From an uncultured Bacilli bacterium (GTDB lineage: Bacteria; Bacillota_I; Bacilli_A; RF39; UBA660): a stretch of DNA of 28,089 nucleotides. How positions within the stretch are numbered: position 1 is the first letter of the stretch; every line of letters starts with the position of its first letter. Positions 1-8,801 of this stretch are shown piece after piece. Position numbers and translations under genes: made by a program. The DNA lies in the NCBI GenBank assembly GCA_944372275.1, contig CALVYO010000002.1:1-28089 (forward strand). Direction: 5' to 3'. The notes below the pieces were generated by a model. That model was not told the origin of the DNA and ran no database searches. It saw only the letters and a list, made by a program, of their open reading frames with translations.

Positions 1-2
1 TA

Positions 3-266
3 GCAAGTACTTTTTATTATAATGATTCTTTAATTATAACTGGTTCTAATGAAGATTCGTTAATTCCTCTTGGTAATATTGATGATGATATTATGAATGA
101 TATTTTAAATAATAAAGAAGTTGATGATAAATATAATTATGTAGTAAATAAAATAAATGAATATAAACTTGCCATAAAAAATGAAGAACTACCAAATGAT
201 AATTCTTCTATACTAGATGATTTACTTAATAAAATTTCAAAATATGATGTTAATTATAAAAATTAA
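3..266 (+). CDS. 3' end of an unknown gene (partial)
   Basis: An open frame enters from the left edge and ends at TAA 264-266, giving the last 87 residues of a protein whose start lies outside the window. The fragment is acidic and rich in Asn, Asp and Ile, with a C-terminal stretch that looks alpha-helical (ILDDLLNKISKYDVNY). I see no signal peptide, membrane segment or motif in this portion and do not recognise the family. About 200 bases of very AT-rich sequence separate it from the convergent pseudogene; I see no clear hairpin terminator or gene there. Confidence 0.5.
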   Translation, partial: ASTFYYNDSLIITGSNEDSLIPLGNIDDDIMNDILNNKEVDDKYNYVVNKINEYKLAIKNEELPNDNSSILDDLLNKISKYDVNYKN

Positions 267-464
267 TTTATTAAATATACTATTTTTTAAATTTAACTTT
301 AATAACAAAAAAATAATTTTTGCTACCCTAGATTTTTTTACATTAAACATCTTAAAAATATTTTTCCATTTAAAATCATATTGAAAACTTATCGAACAAT
401 TTTTGTATTTTATTGTGTGTACTTTTAGTTATATTACTTTATGCTTTTTTGTTAAAATATACTT

Positions 465-1557
465 TTACTTTAATATATTTTCTTTAATAATAACTTCCCA
501 TTCGACAGTTTTATTAGATCCGATTCTTCTTATATATTTTTTTTCAATCAACTCTTTCATATTGTATCTTATCTTTCTTTCTCCAACACCCAATATTCTT
601 GCTAATTCTAATTGTGTTAAACAAGGTTTATCAAATAAAAGTTGAACAATATCTTTTTGAATTTTTGTTAATCCATTTAATTTATCATCTATTTTATTAT
701 TTTCATATTCAAATTCATTTTGATTATATTTAATACTAACTCTTATAAAATGAGGAAAAAAATGATAAATACTTTTGTCATATTTTTTAAGAATTTTTCT
801 GATGCCTGTGCCTAAATGTTCTACTAAATCCAAATCTCTAAATACTCTCATTAATTCAGGATTTTTAGGTGCAGAATATCCTTCTAAAAATTCTTCTTCT
901 GTAAATTCGCTTTGGATACCACCAAAAGAAGACATCATCTCCAGCATATTTTGCAACTTTGATGGATATAGTATTTTCATCTGCAAGAAGATATGCTAAA
1001 TAATTATATTTATTATCTTGAGTAAAAAAGCCTAATTGTTTTTCAAAATTATCGCCAATATCAAATTCTTTTTCTTTATAATAAATTTTTAAATCTGTAA
1101 AAGTTAGTTCCTAGTTGGGAGAAATTATATTTTTAATTGAATTTTTAGTTCTTTCTCAAAACATTTTATTTATTAAATGTTCCTCCATTCTTTCATTAGA
1201 ACTACCTATTCTTATAAAACAACTATCCGGTGTCATACCCATACCTTTTAAATGATATGGCTTTTCTAATCCTCTTGCTATAGTTATTTTTAAATACTTT
1301 TTATCGTTATCTTCTAAAACTTCTAAATCAAACAATCCTAAAACTGATGGTTCAATATTAGCTATAATTCTATCTTTTATTTTTCTTTGCAATAAATCTA
1401 AATTATTATTTAATCCTACTACTTTTCCCTTATCATTTACACCTAAATAAATAATCCCTCTATCTTTACTATTTAAAAATCCAATTACTGTTTCTTCAAA
1501 ATCATCAACTAATTTTATTTTAAATTCTACTCTTGATTTTTCTAATACATTAAGCAT
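465..1557 (-). pseudogene. Decayed AlbA_2 (Schlafen-like)/RecG-related transcriptional regulator
   Basis: Two pieces of one gene are visible. The N-terminal piece (1557 down to TGA 1156-1158) has the AlbA_2 pattern: EFK near the start, FLNSKDRGIIYLGVNDKGKVVGL, and a FIRIGSSNERM segment. The same frame continues past the TGA with recognisable family sequence (ELTFTDLKIYY, then NKYNYLAYLLADENTISIKV), meets a second in-frame stop TAG at 1111-1113, and then loses frame near AKYAGDDV. The C-terminal piece (986-465, another frame) resumes with SSFGGIQSEFTEEEFLEGYSAP, LMRVFRDLDLVEHLGTGIR and a winged-helix end. From memory of the family, roughly 70-80 residues are missing at the junction, so there is an internal deletion plus two nonsense codons. 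I start it at ATG 1557, which follows GGGGGTGG, rather than an upstream TTG. Intact relatives are DNA-binding regulators; this copy is almost certainly dead. Confidence 0.85.
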
Positions 1558-1618
1558 ATTCCACCCCCAAATATTCAAGTATATTGCATCACAATATTTA
1601 TAATTTTTCCAATATTTT

Positions 1619-1666
1619 GCCGGATATTTTGCCGGATATTCTGCCGGATATTCTGCCGGATATTTT
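1619..1666. repeat. Four tandem copies of a 12-bp repeat upstream of the AlbA_2 pseudogene
   Basis: Four contiguous 12-bp units of consensus GCCGGATATTYT occupy exactly 48 bp; a degenerate fifth unit (TCCAATATTTT) abuts at about 1608-1618. The only differences between units are T/C at position 11. They sit 60-110 bp upstream of the AlbA_2 start. On the minus strand the array lies inside a small open frame (1676 to 1575, 33 codons) that reads as four NIRQ repeats; such Asn/Gln-rich repeats occur near the C-terminus of some AlbA_2 proteins, so the array may be a leftover of a second gene copy. Alternatively the units are iteron-like binding sites. The CCGG cores are striking in such AT-rich DNA. 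Confidence 0.8.
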
Positions 1667-1730
1667 TATACTTCATTACATCGATTCCATATTTGAAATT
1701 GTCTTTAATTGTAATTTTTAATAATATATT

Positions 1731-1768
1731 TAAAAGATATCTAAAATTAAAATTCTAGATATCTTTTA
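1731..1768 (-). terminator. Terminator-like hairpin after the dacF-type gene
   Basis: Arms 1731-1748 and 1751-1768 are complementary over 18 positions with one mismatch. The hairpin starts 5 bp past the stop of the carboxypeptidase gene. It has no long T tract, so termination may be partial, but no other stop signal is seen. Confidence 0.6.
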
Positions 1769-1772
1769 TATT

Positions 1773-2906
1773 TTAATTAAAAATTTGTTTTAAATATCTT
1801 AAATATAATTCAAATATATTAGCTTTTTCAACATCTTCATTAATAGTTAAATCTATTGTACGAATAACATTGTTATTCTCTTTTAAAGTAAGTTTGCCAA
1901 CCACATCCCCCTTAGATAATGGTGCCTTTAAATTATCTACTTCAACATCATAAGTAAATCCACCAGTTCCATCATTTTTATTGTATAAATCAGTTACTTC
2001 TTCCTTAGCAACTATACCAATACTTTCTACTTTACCTTTTTCTACATTAACCTCTTCTAAAATAGTTTCAGTATCAATTATCTTTTGTAATCCATATTGG
2101 GCATAAACATAATCAAATACACTTGATACATCTTTATTTCTTGTTTCACTATCTGGTTCACCCATAACAACAGTAATTATTCGCATATCATTTATATTAG
2201 CAGTAGCAGTAATACAAAATCCTGCTTCAGAAGTATAACCTGTTTTAAGCCCATCTACCCCTTTATAAAATCTAACTAATCGATTAGTATTAACTAACCA
2301 AAATGATCTATCAGTATCTTTTCTTAAATAATCTTCATAAATAGATGTAAATTCAAATATTTTTTCGTGCTTAACTAATTCTTTTGCCATTATAGCCATA
2401 TCATAAGCAGAAGAATAATGATTAGCATCATCTAAACCGTGACAATTTTTAAAATTCGTGTCTTGCAACCCTAATTCATTAGCCCGATCATTCATCATTT
2501 TAACAAACATTTCTTCAGTACCAGCTATCTTTTCGGCTAAAGCAACAGCCGCATCGTTACCAGAAGCAACAGCTAATCCTTTAAACATATCATAAACACT
2601 CATCTGTTCTCCAGTTTCTAGTAATATTTGACTTCCCCCCATACCAGATGCATTACTAGATACAGTCACCATATCATCCCATTTGATAATATCTTTTTCA
2701 ATTGCCTCCATAACTAACAACATAGTCATTATTTTAGTCATACTAGCCGGATGTCTTCTTTCATGAGAATTTCTTTCATAGATAATTTCACCAGTAGTAG
2801 GTTCCATTACAATAACACTCGAAGCATTAGTAGCTAGTTCCATAGCACTTATATTAAAAGGAATTAATACAACTAAAGATAATATAATACCACATATTTT
2901 TTTCAT
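1773..2906 (-). CDS. dacF: D-alanyl-D-alanine carboxypeptidase (DacF/PBP5-like, peptidase S11)
   Basis: A 377-residue low-molecular-weight penicillin-binding protein that removes the terminal D-Ala from peptidoglycan stem peptides outside the membrane. All three active-site motifs are visible: S55-M-T-K58, S115-G-N117 and K221-T-G223. An N-terminal signal peptide (residues 1-22, ending near ISA) is followed by the S11 catalytic domain to about 260, then a PBP5_C-type beta domain and a C-terminal amphipathic segment (NIFELYLRYLKQIF) that probably lies on the membrane. I place the start at ATG 2906, 4 bases after AGGTGAG (2911-2917); a GTG three codons upstream lacks a site. It has its own promoter-like sequence and terminator, so is probably monocistronic. 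The symbol follows the Bacillus sporulation paralogue by general likeness; dacA or dacB is equally possible. Confidence 0.92.
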   Translation of the reverse strand: MKKICGIILSLVVLIPFNISAMELATNASSVIVMEPTTGEIIYERNSHERRHPASMTKIMTMLLVMEAIEKDIIKWDDMVTVSSNASGMGGSQILLETGEQMSVYDMFKGLAVASGNDAAVALAEKIAGTEEMFVKMMNDRANELGLQDTNFKNCHGLDDANHYSSAYDMAIMAKELVKHEKIFEFTSIYEDYLRKDTDRSFWLVNTNRLVRFYKGVDGLKTGYTSEAGFCITATANINDMRIITVVMGEPDSETRNKDVSSVFDYVYAQYGLQKIIDTETILEEVNVEKGKVESIGIVAKEEVTDLYNKNDGTGGFTYDVEVDNLKAPLSKGDVVGKLTLKENNNVIRTIDLTINEDVEKANIFELYLRYLKQIFN

Positions 2907-2924
2907 CAAACTCACCTATTAAAC

Positions 2925-2953
2925 TTTATGAATTAAATTAAAAAAAATGTCAA
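2925..2953 (-). promoter_or_regulatory. Promoter-like sequence for the dacF-type gene
   Basis: Minus-strand TTGACA (2948-2953), a 17-bp spacer and CATAAA (2925-2930). The -35 lies in the T tract of the histidine-kinase terminator. The leader would be only about 12 nt, just enough for the AGGTGAG site. Confidence 0.45.
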
Positions 2954-2957
2954 AAAA

Positions 2958-2978
2958 AATTAGGAATAAATCCTAATT
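2958..2978 (-). terminator. Intrinsic terminator of the histidine kinase gene
   Basis: An 8-bp stem (2958-2965 with 2971-2978) with a 5-nt loop, followed on the minus strand by a run of Ts. The TAG stop of the kinase (2973-2975) lies inside the stem. Confidence 0.8.
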
Positions 2979-5537
2979 CAAATATTGTTTTACAATTTCT
3001 AATATATTATTTAATTCAGTTAATAAAATATTAAAATTATTATTTACATATGTAGCATCATTTTCTTTACTTTTTAATTCGTGTTGTAAACAAATATCAG
3101 CTAATTTATCAAAACCTAAATATCTACTTTCACTTTTTAATGAATGAACTAAAATAGCATAATTTTCCATATCATTATTATTTTTAAAATTAGTTAAATT
3201 AGTTATTTTTTCGTTTATACCATTAACATATTCTTTTAATATTTCATTATAAGTTTTAATATCACCTAATAATTCTAAACTAGAATTAATATTAATACCA
3301 TTTTCTTTTAAATAATTAATATTGTTTTTATTAATATTTCTTTTAATTTTGTTATCTAATTTTTCTTTTATTAGTGGTTTAGCAATATAATCATCAAAAC
3401 CTTCATTTAAATATTTTTGTTCTGCGCCTTCAACAGCATCAGCAGTAAGTGCTATAACAATTGTATTAAAATTGGGATTTTCTTTTAGTTTATGTAGAGT
3501 TTCTACGCCATCCATTTCTGGCATCATTATATCCATAAAAATTAAATCATAATTATTATTACTTTTTTCTAAACATTCTTTACCACTTTCACAAAAATCA
3601 ATATTAAATTTGTAAGGTTTTAAAAAGTTACAAGTTATAGTTATATTTACTTTATTATCATCTACTACTAATACTTTTTTATTACTATAATCAGTTGTTT
3701 CAACTTTTTTATTTTCAACAGGTTGAATAGTTTTAGTTCCACCCAAATATTTATTTAAAATAGAAAACAATTTATCTTTTTCAATTGGTTTTGCTAAATA
3801 ACCATTAAATCCTTTACTTAAATATTGTTCTTCCATACCATTGATTGCATTTGCCGTTAATACAATAACAGGAGTATTAAAGTTTGGAATTTCTTTTAAT
3901 TTAACTAAAACTTCACTACCTTTCATTTTTGGCATCATATCATCTAATAAGATTAAATCATAATTAGTTAATTTTACTTTTTCCAAACATTCAAATCCAC
4001 TTTCACAAGAATCAACAGTTGGTTTATATTTTGATAATATTTTTTCTGCTACTTTAATGTTTAACTTATTATCATCGATTAATAGTATTTTTTTACCAGT
4101 TAAATCTAAATCTGTTTCTTCAACTATTTCTTCTTCTTGAACAATTTTAGCTAAAGATAATCTTTGATCGATAGCAACAGTAAATTCAGATCCTTCACCA
4201 TAAACACTATGAACAACAATATTACCATTCATCATATTAACTAATTGTTTAGTAATGGCCAAGCCTAACCCAGTTCCTTCAATTGTCGTATTTCTATCTT
4301 CATCAATTCTTTGAAATTTAGTAAATAATTTAGAAATATCTTCTTGTTTTATACCTCGTCCCGTATCTTTAACTGACACGATTAATCTACATATTTCTTC
4401 ATTAACTTTAACGCATTTTACATCCATACTGATATAACCTTGATTAGTATATTTAACTGCATTAGTCAAAATATTAATTAATATTTTTTTTACATTGATA
4501 TGATCACCATATAATACATTTGGTATATCTTCAGCAATATTTACCTTAAATTCTAATGGTTTATCTCCTATTCTTACTCTAATTAGTTTAATTACTTCGT
4601 TTAATAATTTTTTTAAATCATAATCATTTTCAACTAATTCTAATTTACCTGCTTCTATCTTTGAAATATCTAATATACCATTTACTATTTCTAATAAAGT
4701 ATTAGAAGCCGTTATAACATCTTTAGCATTATCTTTAGCCTCTTCTAAACTATTAGCAGTTGCTATACATTCAGAAAAACCTACTATAGCATTTAAAGGT
4801 GTTCGTATTTCGTGAGACATACTAGATAAAAAGTCACTTTTAGCCCGATTTGCTTTTTCAGCAGTATCTTTAGCAATATTTAATTGTTCTACCATCTTAA
4901 CATCAGGGTTTTCAATTGTAAAATACATTATTAACATTATAAATGATTCCATCGCTGTAACCATTAACAATTCCGGATTTAATCTCTGGGTTATTGTAAC
5001 AATAGTTCCCAAAATAAAAAATGATAAAAGTGGTAAATATTTTCTACTTCGTATTTTATTTAAATGAGTCATTAATATTACTAAAATTGATATCATTATT
5101 AATCCCGTAAAAATATAAGTGACATCAACTGCTCTACCAATAGCATAAGAACTAGTTCCTGTAAAAATGTGTTCAATCGGTAAAAATGCAATAACAAACG
5201 CAGAAATCAAATAAAAACTTGAAGTTATTTTAAATAAAGTAATTCTTATCTTTGAATAACTATCACAACTTATTATTATAACATAATACAAAAATAGAAT
5301 TGCCCAACCAACTAAATATATAAGGTATGATTTTACTAATGAACTTAAAATAATTTGCGAAAATTCGAAAAAACTAGCCACTGTACAGGCCAATTCTAAA
5401 AATAAACCCATCAAATTTGTAAAAATTAAATATCCATATAAACTTGTTTCATAACTATTTATTCTTTTTTTAGAAAAATAAACTGTGTTTATCAGCAAAC
5501 TGACACACAATCCACTTATTATAAAACCAAATCCCAT
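2973..5537 (-). CDS. Membrane hybrid sensor histidine kinase with two receiver domains and an HPt domain
   Basis: An 854-residue multi-step phosphorelay protein. Order of domains: about seven hydrophobic segments over residues 1-206 (a MASE-like or 7TM sensor, ligand unknown); HisKA with SHEIRTP and phospho-acceptor H242; HATPase with N box around N355-N359, G1 DTGRG (391-395) and G2 GTGLG (421-425); receiver 1 (482-598) with phosphorylatable D532; receiver 2 (619-735) with D669 in MDIMMPEMDG; and a C-terminal HPt domain with H798 in HSLKS. Both receivers keep the acidic pair near the start (IDDN, VDDN) and the conserved Lys (AKP). A His-Asp-Asp-His relay is thus present in one polypeptide, but no response regulator with an output domain is next to it. 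ATG follows GGAGG. The gene lies 53 bp downstream of the acyl-CoA synthetase gene and may share its transcript. Confidence 0.93.
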   Translation of the reverse strand: MGFGFIISGLCVSLLINTVYFSKKRINSYETSLYGYLIFTNLMGLFLELACTVASFFEFSQIILSSLVKSYLIYLVGWAILFLYYVIIISCDSYSKIRITLFKITSSFYLISAFVIAFLPIEHIFTGTSSYAIGRAVDVTYIFTGLIMISILVILMTHLNKIRSRKYLPLLSFFILGTIVTITQRLNPELLMVTAMESFIMLIMYFTIENPDVKMVEQLNIAKDTAEKANRAKSDFLSSMSHEIRTPLNAIVGFSECIATANSLEEAKDNAKDVITASNTLLEIVNGILDISKIEAGKLELVENDYDLKKLLNEVIKLIRVRIGDKPLEFKVNIAEDIPNVLYGDHINVKKILINILTNAVKYTNQGYISMDVKCVKVNEEICRLIVSVKDTGRGIKQEDISKLFTKFQRIDEDRNTTIEGTGLGLAITKQLVNMMNGNIVVHSVYGEGSEFTVAIDQRLSLAKIVQEEEIVEETDLDLTGKKILLIDDNKLNIKVAEKILSKYKPTVDSCESGFECLEKVKLTNYDLILLDDMMPKMKGSEVLVKLKEIPNFNTPVIVLTANAINGMEEQYLSKGFNGYLAKPIEKDKLFSILNKYLGGTKTIQPVENKKVETTDYSNKKVLVVDDNKVNITITCNFLKPYKFNIDFCESGKECLEKSNNNYDLIFMDIMMPEMDGVETLHKLKENPNFNTIVIALTADAVEGAEQKYLNEGFDDYIAKPLIKEKLDNKIKRNINKNNINYLKENGININSSLELLGDIKTYNEILKEYVNGINEKITNLTNFKNNNDMENYAILVHSLKSESRYLGFDKLADICLQHELKSKENDATYVNNNFNILLTELNNILEIVKQYLN

Positions 5538-5590
5538 AATAAAACCTCCACATTTTCTAGAACAATTATATCAAAAAAAAAGAAAAGTTT

Positions 5591-7540
5591 CTATCTTTTA
5601 ACAAAAATCTTTTCTTTTTCTACAGGAATTAATGCAGGATATGCCTTTTTATAATTTTTATCTGGTTGATAAGTAACATCAAAACATTTTTCTGATACTC
5701 CCTCTTCTAATAGAGCTTGATAACTTCTTTTACCACTCGAATTATAAGGAAATCCTTCTTCAAAACTATGTATTCTAAATCCTTTAATTTTATCAACTGC
5801 TTCAATACCATATTTCTTAAATATTCTTTCTTTAATACCTATTAATATTTTTTCTATATTATTTTTTCTTCCCGGTTGGAATTCAAGATGAATTATTATT
5901 TCATTATCAACATTAACTACTTCATAAGATAATATGTGCTTAGTATCCCTCTCAATTTCTTTACCAATATAGAATAATGGTAGTTTTGAACCATCTTCAA
6001 GGATAATTTCTTTACCAACTCTTTCCAACACTTCTAGAGTGCCATATTTTTCAATCACAGCATAAACATTACAATCAGTCCATAATTCTCCTTTTGCATC
6101 TCTTATGTAAAAGTTTGCCGTTGCTTCTTCATTATCTTTATATGCTTTCATAGTAGTAGGTGTCTTGGCAACCAATCTACCAATTTTTCCTTTTGGTAAT
6201 TCATTTCCTTGTTGATCTAATACAGCTAATTGTACCATACCATATACCTTTAATCCACATCTTCCTTTATTTAATTTATACTTAGGATTTAAATCTTGCA
6301 GTGAACGATAAGGAGTAAAGAACATACCACCACGTTCACAATCCCCACCACCAATTGAAAGTGGTACTGGTGATAGAGGAAAAGGCAATTTACTAGTTCC
6401 ACATTTTGCTTTACGCATCATTTTGTTAATAAATTTTTCTTCACCTATACTTGTAGGTTCTCCTACAGATGTAAGCATCATCATATAAGGCATTTTAAAA
6501 TTCTTAAATTTTTCATTACCATAAATTTGTTTACATAAATTAACAATCATATTCCTTGAAATAGATATATAATTAGGTTTATTGATAGCTAAACTATATA
6601 TTAGAAAATCTGGATTATATATAGGTTCTAATGCTACCGTACATCCTTTATACAATACATCCGACATACTAGATATTATTGAAGTATTAGAATGAGTTGG
6701 AATTATCATTTCTCCTACTAATCCTTTCATTTCAGGCAATCCTGATAAATCAGGATCTTGGAATCTACCAATTGTTACTAAACTACGATTTCGATGAACA
6801 ATGGCTTTTGGTCTTTTATGATTAGTAGATCCACTACTATAAGTTATCAAAAATTCATCATCGATATTACCTCTATCATATTCTGTAATTTTTTTAGGAT
6901 TTGAATTTGCTAAATTCAATAAATCTAATTTAGATGATACTTTTAAATTTTGTTGTTCTGATCTATAAATATCAACTTTATTAATAAAATCATAAAATTG
7001 TTCATCAATTTCAATATAAGGATCTTGTCCATTAATTAGTGAATCTGTTAATGAATACATTACTATCTCATTAACCTTAGAATTATTAATTGATTCTCTT
7101 ATATTTTCATATTGGTCATCCGTACAAATTATAAAATTCATGTCACAACCATTTATAATTTCTGTGACATAATCTTTGTCAAACGCTCCAAAACAATTTA
7201 TCTTAGCCCCTAATAAATTAACTGCCATTATAGTATATATAAATTCAGGACAAGGCGACATACACATTGGGACTTCACTACCTTTTTTTACACCCTTTTG
7301 TGATAAAGCAGATGCAAATACTTCTACTTGTTTAAACAATTCACGATAAGTAATTTTAGTCCCACGATAAAATAAAGCAACAGTATCTAAATTGTTCTTA
7401 TTTTTTTCATATAAATCGACAATCCAACTACGATTATGATTTAATTCAACATCCTCCAAACCATTTTGAATCTTTTTCGGGTATCTTTTAAATTCGATAC
7501 CAAATAACTCTTTTAATCTTTTTTCTGTTAAATTTTCCAT
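5591..7540 (-). CDS. AMP-forming acyl-CoA synthetase / adenylate-forming ligase
   Basis: A 649-residue member of the ANL superfamily, which activates a carboxylic acid with ATP to an acyl-adenylate and usually then makes the CoA thioester. Visible motifs: the phosphate-binding core YSSGSTNHKRPKAIVHR, a GGGDCERGG segment, WTD (in place of the usual TGD), RVGKEI and the C-terminal SSGKR carrying the likely catalytic Lys. The middle region (about 350-440) is unlike textbook acetyl- or long-chain enzymes, so I cannot name the substrate. It is soluble, with no signal peptide. Start: ATG 7540 is preceded by GGGAGAAG; an ATG seven codons upstream has no ribosome site. Two tandem sigma-A-like promoters lie in the 200-bp divergent gap upstream. 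The next gene on the strand is the hybrid histidine kinase. Confidence 0.85.
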   Translation of the reverse strand: MENLTEKRLKELFGIEFKRYPKKIQNGLEDVELNHNRSWIVDLYEKNKNNLDTVALFYRGTKITYRELFKQVEVFASALSQKGVKKGSEVPMCMSPCPEFIYTIMAVNLLGAKINCFGAFDKDYVTEIINGCDMNFIICTDDQYENIRESINNSKVNEIVMYSLTDSLINGQDPYIEIDEQFYDFINKVDIYRSEQQNLKVSSKLDLLNLANSNPKKITEYDRGNIDDEFLITYSSGSTNHKRPKAIVHRNRSLVTIGRFQDPDLSGLPEMKGLVGEMIIPTHSNTSIISSMSDVLYKGCTVALEPIYNPDFLIYSLAINKPNYISISRNMIVNLCKQIYGNEKFKNFKMPYMMMLTSVGEPTSIGEEKFINKMMRKAKCGTSKLPFPLSPVPLSIGGGDCERGGMFFTPYRSLQDLNPKYKLNKGRCGLKVYGMVQLAVLDQQGNELPKGKIGRLVAKTPTTMKAYKDNEEATANFYIRDAKGELWTDCNVYAVIEKYGTLEVLERVGKEIILEDGSKLPLFYIGKEIERDTKHILSYEVVNVDNEIIIHLEFQPGRKNNIEKILIGIKERIFKKYGIEAVDKIKGFRIHSFEEGFPYNSSGKRSYQALLEEGVSEKCFDVTYQPDKNYKKAYPALIPVEKEKIFVKR

Positions 7541-7572
7541 AAACTTCTCCCTTTTTTTCATTTTTCGCCGTT

Positions 7573-7601
7573 ATAATAACACAAACTTTAAATATTGTCA
7601 A
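7573..7601 (-). promoter_or_regulatory. Proximal promoter of the acyl-CoA synthetase gene
   Basis: Perfect TTGACA (7596-7601), a 17-bp spacer and TATTAT (7573-7578) on the minus strand, about 30 bp before the start codon. Confidence 0.8.
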
Positions 7602-7657
7602 TTTTATGTACGAAATAGCCATAAATTTGCTTGAATTATATTTTATCTGTTTAAAAT

Positions 7658-7685
7658 ATTATATCAAATGTGAAAACATTGTCAA
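7658..7685 (-). promoter_or_regulatory. Distal promoter of the acyl-CoA synthetase gene
   Basis: Perfect TTGACA (7680-7685), a 16-bp spacer and perfect TATAAT (7658-7663) on the minus strand, 84 bp upstream of the proximal promoter. Two strong promoters for one gene suggest either high expression or control of one of them. Confidence 0.75.
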
Positions 7686-7699
7686 TTTTTATTTATTTC

Positions 7700-7728
7700 T
7701 AGACTTTAATTATTTTATATAGTATAAT
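7700..7728 (+). promoter_or_regulatory. Promoter of the first vanY-like gene
   Basis: TAGACT (7700-7705), a 17-bp spacer and TATAAT (7723-7728), about 20 bp before the TTG start codon. Confidence 0.6.
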
Positions 7729-7748
7729 TTTAAATAAGGTGATGATAT

Positions 7749-8654
7749 TTGAAAAAAGAAGAAATAAAAAAAATTATTATTATTGTAATTGCAGTAATTA
7801 TTATAGTTTCAATTATATTGTTAGTTAAAGGTTGCGATAGTACCAAAAGTGATTTAAAGAAAAAAGGTTATTCAAAAGATGAAATTAATACTATAATTGA
7901 AAAGTTAAGTGAAAATGATATTACCAAAATATTAAATATGGATTATAACAAAAATTTAGTTAGCATTATTAATGAACAATATTATATTCCTGATAACTTA
8001 GAAAGATATTTAACTTATTCTAATAAAAATGAAAATATTAAAGATGTAATAAGTATCGTAAATGTTGGTGCAGATAGTGATTGGTATACTAACACTAAAG
8101 AAGCAAATGTCGATGAAGGTATTAAAATGTTAGTCAATAAATTTCATTATTTAAAAAATGATTATTTACCAGATGATATCGTTCCTATAAGTAATTGGTA
8201 TGCTTATAATGGGCATTCAATTAAAAAAGAAGTATACGACAAATACGTAAGCATGTGGAAAGCTGCTAATGAGCAAGGTTTAAGATTATTAGTAAATTCA
8301 TCATATAGAACTTTTGAAGACCAACAAAAAGAATATGATATGTCTAATGACGATTATGCATCTAGACCTGGTTTTTCAGAACATCAAACAGGATTAGCCT
8401 TAGATATAGTTACTGATAATATTATTGGAAATGAATTTGAAAACACCGATGAATTTAAATGGTTACAAGAAAATGCTCATTTATATGGCTTTATCTTAAG
8501 ATATCCTAAAGATAAAGAATATATAACAGGATACAATTATGAATCTTGGCATTATCGTTACGTTGGAAAAGAATTAGCCACTAAAGTAAAAGAAAGTGGT
8601 TTAACATATGACGAATATTATGCTTATTATTGTGAATATAAAAAGGCTTGTTAA
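7749..8654 (+). CDS. VanY-family D-alanyl-D-alanine carboxypeptidase, membrane-anchored (copy 1)
   Basis: A 301-residue zinc peptidase (M15B) expected to trim the terminal D-Ala of peptidoglycan precursors outside the membrane. The family signature is complete: SSYRTFEDQQ, then SEHQTGLALD with zinc ligands H212 and D219, and E265-S-W-H268 with the catalytic Glu and third zinc ligand. Residues 9-27 form one transmembrane anchor; a Cys follows (VKGC) but the Lys makes it a poor lipobox. Residues 30-110 form an extra helical region (KKKGYSKDEINTIIEKL) before the catalytic domain. It starts with TTG after AAGGTGATG; no in-frame ATG fits. A second, shorter VanY lies at 13120. In a resistance cluster such enzymes accompany VanRS/VanXYZ; none is here, so ordinary wall maturation is more likely. 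Confidence 0.92.
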   Translation: MKKEEIKKIIIIVIAVIIIVSIILLVKGCDSTKSDLKKKGYSKDEINTIIEKLSENDITKILNMDYNKNLVSIINEQYYIPDNLERYLTYSNKNENIKDVISIVNVGADSDWYTNTKEANVDEGIKMLVNKFHYLKNDYLPDDIVPISNWYAYNGHSIKKEVYDKYVSMWKAANEQGLRLLVNSSYRTFEDQQKEYDMSNDDYASRPGFSEHQTGLALDIVTDNIIGNEFENTDEFKWLQENAHLYGFILRYPKDKEYITGYNYESWHYRYVGKELATKVKESGLTYDEYYAYYCEYKKAC

Positions 8655-8658
8655 GAGT

Positions 8659-8700
8659 CTTTTTTCATGCATGAAAAAAGTTTAGAGTATTTCTAAACTT
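8659..8700. terminator. Back-to-back hairpins between convergent genes
   Basis: A perfect 22-bp palindrome (8659-8680) directly follows the vanY stop. A second hairpin, 9-bp arms 8678-8686 and 8692-8700 with a 5-nt loop, runs into six Ts on the minus strand and is a good intrinsic terminator for the leftward operon. It overlaps the end of the 39-aa gene. Confidence 0.8.
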
Positions 8701-8801
8701 GCAATTTCTACTTCTTTATTCGTATCTATTTTATGATATATAACTATACATCCAATTATAATTAATATAATTGCTATTATTTTAATTATGTCTTTTTTCA
8801 T
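8682..8801 (-). CDS. 39-aa single-pass membrane peptide coupled to the amidase gene
   Basis: A short gene with start ATG 8799-8801 overlapping the TGA stop of the upstream Amidase_6 gene in a classic ATGA arrangement, which implies translational coupling. The product begins MKKDIIKIIAIILIIIGC, one hydrophobic segment, followed by a charged tail (HKIDTNKEVEIASLEIL). The IIGC motif could be a lipobox, or the peptide may simply be a membrane anchor. The TAA stop (8682-8684) lies inside the terminator hairpin, so this is the last gene of the transcript. I do not recognise it. The overlap, a membrane helix and the terminator position argue that it is real; codon evidence is weak because of the size. 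Confidence 0.6.
   Translation of the reverse strand: MKKDIIKIIAIILIIIGCIVIYHKIDTNKEVEIASLEIL

Noticed and set aside
1111..1158. In-frame TGA and TAG in the AlbA_2 gene as recoding (TGA as Trp)
   Set aside because: Other genes here end with TGA, family members do not carry Trp at that site, and there is also a TAG and an internal deletion. Decay is the simpler reading.
1619..1666. The 12-bp array as a CRISPR
   Set aside because: Units are contiguous with no spacers.
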